Assembly (NCBI GenBank): GCA_032622095.1
Contig: CP136061.1
Coordinates: 137,603,587 to 137,667,586, forward strand
DNA from: Siphonodentalium dalli
Taxonomy: Eukaryota > Mollusca > Scaphopoda > Gadilida > Siphonodentaliidae
Direction of reading: 5' to 3'
Length of the DNA: 64,000 nucleotides
Made by a program: the position numbers and the translations under genes. This document shows positions 55,111 to 64,000 of the stretch, piece after piece. Under the pieces are notes generated by a model that saw nothing but the letters and a program-made list of their open reading frames with translations, was not told the origin of the DNA and did no database searches. The number at the start of each line of letters is the position of its first letter. The first letter of the stretch is position 1.

Positions 55111-58100
55111 ATGACTAATATCACCATAGGAGCCATGAATTGTAGGGGATTAGCATCTGACCAGGTTAAGAGACGCGACCTTTTCAATAAATGTAGGGAC
55201 AACTTTGACATTACCTTTCTCACCGATACTCATTCATCAAAAGAAGTCGAAGGAAATTGGAAAACAGAGTGGGGATATCAAGTGGAATTTTGCTCATACA
55301 CTAGTTCAAGTAGAGGTGTGGCTATCTTATTTAGAAGTACTATTGGCTATAAAATTTACAAATCAATTATTGATTCTATTCAGAATCAAAGATTGACCCT
55401 AACTGTAATTTATGGTCCAAATGACGACAACCCACTCTTTTTTGAAAATTTATTTTCAAAAATTGAAGAATTAGAAAACGGAACTGTTATAATAGGTGGT
55501 GATTGGAATGTCCCAATGAACTATACTCTTGACACAATTAATTACAAACACAACAATAACACAAAATCAAATGAACAAATTCATAAAGCGATGCAAAGTT
55601 TAGATCTACATGATGTTTGGCGATTAAATAATGTCGATAGAAAAAGATACACATGGAAGGGGCCGGGACATAAGCTAGCTAGGCTAGATTATTTTCTGGT
55701 TTCTTCTGACCTCCAGCCATTTATCTCAAATGTTGATATAGGGACAAGATACCGGTCAGACCATAACCCAATTTCATTGAACTTAAAATTTGTTGATCAT
55801 CCTAGAGGAAGAGGTTTCTGGAAATTTAATGATAGTCTTTTAAGAGAACAGGAATATGCCAATATTGTTAAAAAGGTAATTAGAGACGCTCTTCAGCAAT
55901 ACTCATTGAATGATAATGAACAATTAGGGCCATCCCCTGAAAAACCCTCACTCAAAATTAATGACCAACTTTTCTGGTAGACACTAAAAATAATGATAAG
56001 AGGAGAAACAATTGCTTATTCTTCTGAACTAAAAAAATCCAGGAATAAAAGAGAAGTGGAAATAGAGAACAAACTAACCGAATTAAATTTGAAGAATGAC
56101 AATGGTGACCTTACAGTAGAAAAGGAGATAGATGATTTACATACTGAACTTGAGTCAATCAGAAGCCAAAGGGTAAAGGGCATAATTCTTAGAACTAAAG
56201 CCAAATGGAGAATAGAAGGTGAAAAGAGTACAAAATATTTTTGTAACTTGGAAAAAAGACATTATACAGAAAAAAATATTCCAAAAATAATACGATCCGA
56301 TAGCTCAGAAACCGAGGACTTTTATCAAATTTTACAAGAACAAGAAAATTTATATAGAGATTTATATAAATCTAAAGTTAAAAATAAGGAACAAATAACA
56401 TTACAAGATTATTTTTGGGACCAAGATAACCCCTTTTTGAATACCCTAGATCAAAATGAGTCAGAATCTTTGGAGGGACCATTAATAAATTTAGAATGTG
56501 TAAACGTTTTGAACAATATGAAAAATGACCGTTCACCAGGAAGTGATGGCTTCACTGCCAGTTTTTATAAATTCTTTTGGAAAGTCCTAGGACAATTCGT
56601 GACTAATTCTCTTAATTGTGGTTACAGCCAACTTGAACTCCCTATAACACAGAAATGTGGTATAATAACATGTATCCCAAAACCAAATAAAGATAAAGCG
56701 CATTTGAAAAATTGGAGACCTATCTCACTTCTCAATATAGACATGAAAATTGCATCAGCAGTGGTAGCTAATAGACTAAAAAAATACCTCCCTAAATTAA
56801 TTTCCAACTCCCAACTTGGTTTTATGTCTGGACGGTATATTGGAGAATCCTCTCGACTGACACTAAATTTGATTGACAAATGTGAAAAAAAATTATATTT
56901 CAGGGATATTAGCAATCTTGGATTTTGAAAAAGCATTTGACTCATTAGAGTGGTTTACATAGAGAAGTGCTTAGACTTTTTCAAATTTAGAACTTCAATT
57001 AAAAAATGGGTGAAAACCTTCTACACAGATATCTATAGCTATGTATCAATAATGGTAATCTTTCCAAAAAAATACAAATTTGCAGAGGAGTAAGGCAAGG
57101 TGCCCCTCCATCGCCGTATCTTTTTATTATCGCTGTGCAAATCTAAAATTTAACCCGGACATAAAAGGTATTGAGTTAAATGGATCAGAATACTTACTCT
57201 CACAATACGCAGACGACATCACGCTCTTCCTTCAGGATGATCAAAAATATCTCAATGTTGCACTTAATACATTTGATAAATTTAGTGCCATATCAGGTTT
57301 AAAAGTTAACTTTGACAAAACAGAAGCAGTCTGGATTGGGGCAAAAAGGGGTTGTAGTGAAGAAAAGGTGACTGACCAAAGAATATCCTGGAATCACAAA
57401 AAATCATTCAAAATTCTTGGCATTGAAATAGATTTGTACAGTGAAAATTACATACAAAATAACTACAAGAATAAATTGTGAAAATTAAAAACTACTAAAT
57501 GACTGGTCTTTTAGAAACTTCAGTCTACAGTGGTTAAAACATTGGCGTTACCAATGCTTACTCACTGTCTTACAGTATTACCATCACCTTCGATTGAAAT
57601 GCAAAACCAAATTCAAACAGTATTTTTCAAATTTATTTGGTCAGGTAAATAAAAGGTATTGAGTTAAATGGATCAGAATACTTACTCTCACAATACGCAG
57701 ACGACATCACGCTCTTCCTTCAGGATGATCAAAAATATCTCAATGTTGCACTTAATACATTTGATAAATTTAGTGCCATATCAGGTTTAAAAGTTAACTT
57801 TGACAAAACAGAAGCAGTCTGGATTGGGGCAAAAAGGGGTTGTAGTGAAGAAAAGGTGACTGACCAAAGAATATCCTGGAATCACAAAAAATCATTCAAA
57901 ATTCTTGGCATTGAAATAGATTTGTACTGTGAAAATTACATACAAAATAACTACAAGAATAAATTGTGAAAATTAAAAACTACTAAATGACTGGTCTTTT
58001 AGAAACTTCAGTCTACAGTGGTTAAAACATTGGCGTTACCAATGCTTACTCACTGTCTTACAGTATTACCATCACCTTCGATTGAAATGCAAAACCAAAT

Positions 58101-59398
58101 TCAAACAGTATTTTTCAAATTTATTTGGTCAGGTAAACCAGACAAAATTAAGAGAAATATTATTATTAATGAATTAGAAGCAGGTGGCCTTAAATTTCCT
58201 CATTTGGAATCTTTTAATAAAGCATTGAAACTGACATGGATAAAACAAATGTTGAACCCAAATATTGAAACTAGTTGGAAATCGATACTTATTGATGAGT
58301 TAAAACAACTTGGGGGTGAAAAGAAGGGCTGAACTTAATTGGTAAAAAATTGAATACTTTCTGGAAAGATGTACTTAAATCATGGTCTTGCTTGCAAACT
58401 ACATCTATCACCACAACCCCAGAAGATATCCAAAGTGAACCGCTCTTTTACAACAAGAATATCAGAATAAACCGGAAAATGGTCTTTTATAAGACCTGGG
58501 TAGAAAAGGGTATTTACTTTTTAAATGATTTAATCAATGATGAAACCTCTGGCATAATGAAATATGAGGAATTTTGTAGCAAGTATGATTTACAAACACC
58601 CTTCACCACCTATATAGGCCTGATTACAGCCTTACCAAAGGCATGGAAAGACTGTTTATCAACATCAATTCACCTTAACAGTGTGACATCTGACTATATA
58701 ATTAAATTAAAAAACTGTGAAAAAGCTTGCAGAGAGTTTTACCCCATTTTCTTGAATGAAATTATCCTGTCACCCCAAACATCTCAGAAAAAATGGCAAG
58801 ACCGCCTTGGGAAAATATTTTCAACTGAGCAATGGAAATCAATATACAATAACACGGCCAGAATAACAAATGACACTGGGCTTTTATCTTTCCAATTCAA
58901 AATGAATCATGATATCTTATACACAAATTCAAAGCTTTTTAAATGCAAATTATCAGAAACTGAGTTGTGCTGCTTCTGTCAAGAACAAAAGGAAACACTG
59001 CTTCACTTTTTCTATGAATGCCCAGTTTCTAAATCAGTACTATTGTCATTACATGAAAAAATAGCGGAAAAATGTAATATAAACTTTGACATTTCACCAG
59101 AATGGGTAACCTTGGGATGCAATATAATTGAGACTGAAATAGATAATATATAGTAGTCTTTGTATTTTACTATATAAAAGGTATATATATTCCTGTAAAT
59201 TCAGGAATAGTGAACCTTCAGTGAAGGGCTTAATAGAAACAATACAGCATTATAAAAACATAGATGAGGTACCATTGAAACGCTTCTCCACTAGGAAGGA
59301 AAAAACTTTCTTTGAAAGATGGAAACTTTTAAATTCTCTATTCACAACAAGTCACACTGTTATGGTGGTTAGCCGTAGTAGAGACTCTATACCTGTTT
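55111..59398 (+). pseudogene. L1/Tx1-like ORF2: endonuclease, reverse transcriptase, zinc knuckle
   Basis: Nicks target DNA and primes reverse transcription in intact relatives. Domains in order: AP-endonuclease with GAMNCRGLASDQ (start), IIGGDWNVPM (about residue 130), RYTWKGPGHKLARLDYFL and SDHNPISLNL (about 210-230); RT from about 56460 with NDRSPGSDGFTASFYKFFW, KPNKDKAHLKNWRPISLLN, QLGFMSGRYIGE; 'LDFEKAFDSLEW' at 56920; 'RGVRQGAPPSPYLFIIA' at 57085; catalytic QYADDITLFL at 57203. The 'FIWSGKPDK...GGLKFPHLESFNKAL' segment follows at 58115-58230, and CCFCQEQKETLLHFFYEC zinc knuckle at 58970. The final piece ends at 59398. The start ATG 55111 was chosen because the endonuclease N-terminus follows at once. 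Breaks: TAG at 55978, frame shifts near 56890 and 56950-57080, after 57480, near 58330 and near 59153. Confidence 0.88.
57161..58136 (+). repeat. 488-bp tandem duplication inside ORF2
   Basis: Copies 57161-57648 and 57649-58136 match almost exactly (one difference noted by eye, ttgtacag versus ttgtactg). The catalytic YADD box is present twice (57206 and 57694). 488 is not a multiple of three, so the reading frame is destroyed. Confidence 0.9.
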
Positions 59399-59575
59399 AG
59401 ATGCTTCCCTAAATCAAACTTATATGAAGTTCTCATTTCTATTTTTATATCATTGAAATGTGGAGAATAATTGAAACTGAATATCTAATTGTAATCCTCT
59501 TTAATTCCTGCAATTTTTCCCAAATGTCTGTATTGTTTGTATGACAAGTCTGAATGAGTATGTATTTTTGATCTC

Positions 59576-59616
59576 AATAAAAATTATTTTAAAAAAATAT
59601 ATATATATATATATAT
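59576..59616 (+). terminator. LINE polyadenylation signal and (TA)n tail
   Basis: AATAAA at 59576-59581 followed by 'ttattttaaaaaaa' and a (ta)n run immediately before the 3' target-site duplication. Confidence 0.7.
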
Positions 59617-59639
59617 ATTAGGCTTCCATGTCGTCAGAC

Positions 59640-60970
59640 AGATCTAGCTCGCTTTCCGATTCATCTGATGATTGAGCTGGGTCAATTCCTGTAACGAAGG
59701 TGCTTGCCGCTTTTAGTTTTTTATAGGGGATTTTTTATCTCCTAATATCGTCGCGAAGATTCGCACATCACGCATCCAGCAAGAATGGATTTTGTTTTCT
59801 TCCTGCCTTCAGCAAGTCTCTTCACAATCATGTTTTTTGGTAAGGTTTTCAGAAATGATAACAGCAGATTTCCCTTTTAGCTTCAGCCAACTATCATAAA
59901 TAGCATGCCTGGCATCATAGTTACTGAAACTCGCGATTAACTGAACAGTTTTATTTACTTTGGTGTCATTGTTTGGAAGCTTCAATGTCTGTGTTTTATT
60001 TCACCGAGTGGGTGGGTCATGTGAATGTTTCTTTCCGAAATCTCTATACCCAAATAAGTTTTGCACATATTTTTTTCTTCTGTCCAGACTCCATATGTTG
60101 GTAGACTCTGGGGTGTTTCCATATTTTGGAAGCGCAAACTGTACTGAGAATCGTTCTCTTGTTGTGTTTCAGGGCTTTCAAATTTCCTCACATTGTTTTT
60201 TTTTTAAACCTTCCAATGATTTCTTCATTTAAATTACTTTTTCTATCAAGTTAGTGTTGTCTATTCGTAGCTCCACAACTTCAGTTTTCAAGTTGGTAAT
60301 TTCTGAAGTGTTGCCGGTGGGTATGCTGTTAAAATATTCAGCTCGGTCAAAAACCGCCATAAACAGAAAGAATAGTAAAATATAGACATACCTTGTTCTT
60401 ATACCAATCAGAAATATGGCATAAACAGTATGTTATTGTCAAATGTTTTTCCTTTGTTATGTAAACAAAAGCAAAAACTGTTACAGAACCTGGCTTTTGA
60501 TGAGATCCGGATATGGTAAACATAAAGAGCGTTATTTGTTAATGTTTTGCTGCTATGGGAATAATAAAGAGCGTTTATATCATTTGTGTGTGATTAACGC
60601 AGGTTCTTGTTTTCGTACACCACAGTACGTCTTGATGACAATAAGCTATTTACGCGCTGATTATGTTCGGCATATGAACAAAACTATATATATTTTAATA
60701 TTCCTCCTGTTGATGGCGATTTGAACAAATATGAATATTTCTGCAACGAACGCCGCCCGTGCCTTTAATGTTCACCTGAGATGTAATGTTTTTGAAACAC
60801 CGTGCACGGTTTGTTGAAGTTTTGTTGTGTGAGTTTTTGCCAAATGTGTCAAAGGCTGCCTTTAATTCAGTCTTTACTGTGCTTTTGATTAAGTCTGTTC
60901 CAGTTGTACTGTCTAGTTCATCCCGAGAATGTCGACGTGGAGAGACACGTATTTGGGGGGTTTGAATCAT
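59640..60970 (-). pseudogene. LINE ORF1-like fragment split by R1 copy F
   Basis: Minus strand. The first part is 60970 to about 60780: 'RDELDSTTGTDLIKSTVKTE', helical. After R1-F, a coiled coil follows ('ITNLKTEVVELRIDNTNLIE', 60305-60230), an RRM-like stretch beginning 'QYSLRFQNMETPQSLP' (about 60140), and 'LIASFSNYDARHAIYDSW' (about 59940-59890), like the C-terminal half of L1/Tx1 ORF1p. Multiple frameshifts. The L1-like LINE at 52730 inserted next to its end. Confidence 0.6.
60314..60768 (+). mobile_element. R1 element copy F (subfamily 2, left end lost)
   Basis: 455 bp. Matches copy E (35104-35634) in reverse orientation. The right end has TTAA at 60765-60768 and AGGCACGGGCGGCG. The first ~15 bp of the left end are missing. 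It lies inside the ORF1-like fragment. Confidence 0.8.
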
Positions 60971-61797
60971 CTTTCAATTCAGAGAGCTAATGAGCCTAGA
61001 CCCCTCTTCGTGTGTTTATCAAATTTTTAACAGATTGCACTGTACCAGATGTATCGTCTCCGCGAGCTTCGTAAACTTGTGATGTATTTTTGTAGGCGTC
61101 CACCATAGCTCGAAATTAGGCAAGTTATTTCAATGTCATCGTCTCTATTTTGCTGTGTTGATTGCTTTATGTTCTGTTTTATAATATGCCATATCTAAGG
61201 TCTAAATGTTTACGTTAATCATTCAAATTGAAGATACGGTTCGTTTAAAAAGTGCCTTTCGCGGTGTTGCTACAGGAATCAGGGAGCTAAATGTGTTCTA
61301 GAGTCGGGGAGCGAGTACACCGTGGAATGCTAAAGGTGAAGGTAACTGAAGAATGACCTTCACCTGATACATGCGACACGTTATTAAAGGATGACATCGC
61401 GTTTATTTGATTTGTACATGATATCTAAATAATTTAAACTGGTGAATGAATGGGGGAATGGGTTTTTGTGAGCGAGAAATTTATTTAACTAGCTGCTGTA
61501 GTTCTGGGTTTTTCCAGATCAAATTTGGCTGTGAGATAGCCCTGTCGTAGACTTGGTGATTTATTTTAAAAAGTAAACACATGACCTATGATTTTTCTTG
61601 CATTTTCGTGATCAACTGGTGTCAATCTAGCTGGGTAAACATCACTGGTATGGCCTGCAGGCTTCAATTCAGTGAATTTGGCCGAAATGTTAACACTGTT
61701 GCCTATGGGAAACCATTTAGTTCAGTGATTCCTACACGAGCGAGTTTATGTGGCGCCGCCATTGTTAACCGGAAGTTATCCCTGATTATTAGGGTGG
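60971..61797. other. Spacer
   Basis: No gene or repeat recognised except a short inverted duplicate of the 50211 motif at its right edge (61798-61830). Confidence 0.35.
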
Positions 61798-61872
61798 TCT
61801 AGACCAGAGACCAGAATTCAGCCGATCTGGTTTCAACTTTCAAGTTATTATTACGACAATACCCTGATCATT

Positions 61873-62346
61873 TTAACACTTTCATGACGGGAGCTTCTGA
61901 ATTTTTGCGAAAACCCTGTGCCAATATATTCTCTTATATATTCGAGTCGACCATAGGTCGCCTGGCTTATATAAGAGAATGCATTGGCTTAACAAATTTT
62001 TTATTATTTTTTATATTTGATAAAATATGTAAGAACAAAATTATAAAAAAAAGTGTTAAAGAATGTAAAAAACATTGATAAAAAATGATAAAATTGTTAA
62101 AGAATGGAAGAAAAAAATGATAAAATTGTTAAAGAATATAAGGAAAAATGATAAAAATTGTTATAGAATGTACGAAAAAATAATAAATTTGTTAAAGAAT
62201 GTAAGAAAAATTATAAAGAATTGTTAGGACAAAGCATTCTCTTATATATGCGAGGCGACCTATGGTGGACTCGCATATATAAGAGAATGCATTGGCATAG
62301 GGTCATTATTGTTGCGCCAGCGCAGCTCCCGTCGTGAAAGTGTTAA
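61873..62346. mobile_element. TTAA-flanked piggyBac-like MITE with two subterminal hairpins
   Basis: TTAA at 61873-61876 and 62343-62346; the 466-bp body ends CACTTTCATGACGGGAGCT at the left and CACTTTCACGACGGGAGCT (inward) at the right. Each end carries a hairpin built from 'attctcttatata' ... 'tatataagagaat' around 'gaccataggtcgcc' (61927-61980 and 62232-62294). The centre is an A-rich tandem repeat of about 33-36 bp ('aaaatgataaaattgttaaa', five or more units). TTAA plus CAC/CCCTTT...ACG-type ends recall piggyBac; no transposase. Confidence 0.85.
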
Positions 62347-63084
62347 CAAGTTAATTACTTACTCTCATATCATGTACCTTCTATGTGAATATATTTTTTA
62401 TGTGTGAAATTGAGAACAATTCAACTGGCATAATATCCTCTTCGTGGTCTTATTAATAAAGTGCTGGAATATGTCAATGAAGTATGCACACTTGCCATTT
62501 TCATTCTCAATCCGTTCAGATGACGTTGTTGTCTGACTAATCCCCCTTGATGCCAACGGGGCCGTAAATTCACAGTGCTTCCTCTTTCGATGTGGCATAC
62601 CCTTATCCGAGAGATGCGTTTTTGTGCTGGCTGTTGGAGCCATCTAATGGAATTCCCTTATTATTCCGGATGTAATTACCCAAATCATCTAACACCGCTC
62701 TTCCCTATTCCCAACGTAGTGACAATCAACTTGTTTGTTAACTCTTTGAAACATAATTCGAACTGAGTACGTAGGCTAGATATGATGGAATAGTTCTCAT
62801 TAATTTATACATGTATATATCTGCCGGTATTCATTTGCAAAATAAGATCATACTATTCAATTGTACAAATTAATTGAGGTATTTCTTTTTTCATAAAACA
62901 AGTTAACTAATTTCTTCACCACATGCTTAGTTTTTTACATTCAACATAAACCATTCACTCACTACAAATGTGAGTGTACGAATTAAGTTCTGAGTATGCC
63001 AATATCCAACTATTGTTTGCATTTGTAGTATACCTAGCTTCTTATATAGAAGTTGCTATTTCGTGTAATGATGTGTCTGAGCAC
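62347..63084. other. Spacer with one unassigned frame
   Basis: An 81-codon minus frame (62398-62643, basic N-terminal half, 'HRKRKHCEF') has no family I recognise; overlapping plus frame likewise. No repeat seen. Confidence 0.3.
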
Positions 63085-63390
63085 AATATCCTCGCGCAAA
63101 TAGGTTCATAATCGACCTATAATATTCACATAGGTTACTATTTTATTCTTAAATTAACCCATAGTTATATCGGTTATTCCGCTTTATGGCTTTGGCCACT
63201 GTAACGAGCGTACATCTGGTAAATGGTTAGTTGGTTTATTCGTGTTATTTTCCGCCCATAATGAACTTATAATAAGTCAGTATGAGTCGATCATGGCACT
63301 CAAAATGAGCCGATTTTTAATCTAAATCATATCATATTATACGCCCATAAAGTGCTGATTTTCGGAAGAACAGGCTGGTCTGAATGTTCC
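63085..63390 (+). repeat. Dispersed repeat R3, copy 3
   Basis: 'gcgcaaataggttcataat', 'gagcgtacatctggtaaatg' and 'gattttcggaagaacaggct' are shared with 49765-49990 and with 28945-28985/35822-35853. Confidence 0.6.
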
Positions 63391-64000
63391 CTCTATTCTC
63401 TATAGTCTATCTGTTGCGTCGAGCGAAACAGATTCCATTGGCTCTTTGCATATTCAATTAATCAGGTGGTTGGTTTAATACTTAACAAATTCCGATTTGA
63501 TCGCCATTGCTGAAAACTATATTAACCCAAATCTCACTAGGTGAGTGGGAATGATTGCGGCCACACAGGTTCTAGTATTCCCCAAAGCACAATTATTTTA
63601 AAAACTGGGAAATTTCGCAAAAAAAGGTGAAGAATTGGGATACGTAGCATGATTTTCGTATTCAGTGAAGGTCAACTCCGTGTGGTGTTTGGTTGTAGGA
63701 AAATAACCCGATACTCTCCCCTGACTTCTGTCATCTGCTCTTGCAAGAATTTTTTTTTTATTTCTAAAATAACTTTATTTCTGTTTCAAATATTTCTCAG
63801 CTGTAACATAACTCAGACGAAGATTATTTACTGATAAATCAGTGACAACTTGTATGTCGAAAATAAAAAAAAGTTTGATGGGACTATGCCATATATAATG
63901 GCTCAGTAATAACCCCTTCCATGTTGGCCAAAATTGCTGGAAATTGTGTATTGCTGCCTCAGGGCCATTACTTTAATTTTTACTGCAGCATCGTCGTCAT
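63391..64000. other. Terminal spacer
   Basis: No gene or repeat recognised; features may continue past the window edge. Confidence 0.35.

Larger units (their letters stand above)
52730..59616 (+). mobile_element. Near full-length L1/Tx1-like LINE with 15-bp TSD
   Basis: 'tatattaggcttcca' flanks the element (52715-52729 and ending 59628). It starts 'ggacttccggtatggcagcg' and carries ORF1 (coiled coil plus RRM) and ORF2 (AP-endonuclease, RT, zinc knuckle). It ends with AATAAA (59576-59581) and a (TA)n tail. Defects: a frameshift in ORF1, an in-frame stop and several frameshifts in ORF2, a 488-bp internal duplication, and a MITE inside the inter-ORF region. The two-ORF layout with an RRM-type ORF1 and 'MNCRGL' endonuclease start supports the L1/Tx1 group. 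Confidence 0.9.

Noticed and set aside
62398-62643. 81-codon minus frame as a host exon
   Set aside because: No splice sites, conserved motif or context could be established from sequence alone.

Overview
The window is eukaryotic: AT-rich, dense in repeats, with no operons, no prokaryotic-style gene packing and no convincing host protein-coding gene. Every protein similarity I recognise belongs to a transposable element. These are non-LTR retrotransposons (LINEs) of at least two kinds, a Ginger-type integrase transposon, a PIF1-like (Helitron/Helentron-type) helicase and a DDE-transposase-like family that recurs in aquatic animals. Tandem arrays of about 160 bp followed by GGAC/GTCC or GACA microsatellites and terminal hairpins match the 'pearl'/HINE elements described in bivalves, so a marine invertebrate, most likely a mollusc, is the best guess. 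That assignment is inference.

Layout. 1-8.7 kb: a pearl-like array, CAGT-ended MITEs, a LINE broken by two clean DNA-transposon insertions (each with target-site duplications (TSDs) that rebuild the reading frame), and a complete Ginger-like element with 43-bp perfect terminal inverted repeats (TIRs) and a decayed integrase. 8.7-18 kb: diverged duplications, a decayed minus-strand CR1-type LINE, minisatellites and foldbacks. 18-37 kb: six copies of a TTAA-flanked element (R1) and three copies of a 448-bp TIR element (R2). One R2 carries a nested 102-bp MITE, and two identical R2 copies bracket an 881-bp core. A DDE-like pseudogene in this region is split by a 1.3-kb foldback array. 37-51 kb: pearl/HINE-type arrays around a PIF1-like helicase pseudogene, an open minus-strand LINE RT tail, LINE 3' ends and a TIR element containing a perfect hairpin. 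52.7-59.6 kb: a near full-length two-ORF L1/Tx1-like LINE with 15-bp TSDs and an internal 488-bp tandem duplication. 59.6-64 kb: a LINE ORF1 fragment split by an R1 copy, and a TTAA-flanked piggyBac-like MITE with two internal hairpins.

How the parts relate. The window is a layered nest of insertions whose relative order can be read. LINE A predates its hAT-like and TATAT-flanked insertions. The DDE gene predates the foldback. R2 predates its nested MITE. The two conserved blocks shared by the pearl-like arrays, one unit of which abuts the helicase C-terminus, suggest the helicase family and the arrays belong to the same Helentron-like system. Coordinates of repeats and degenerate fragments are by-eye estimates; exact TIR and TSD positions are given where the sequence allows.
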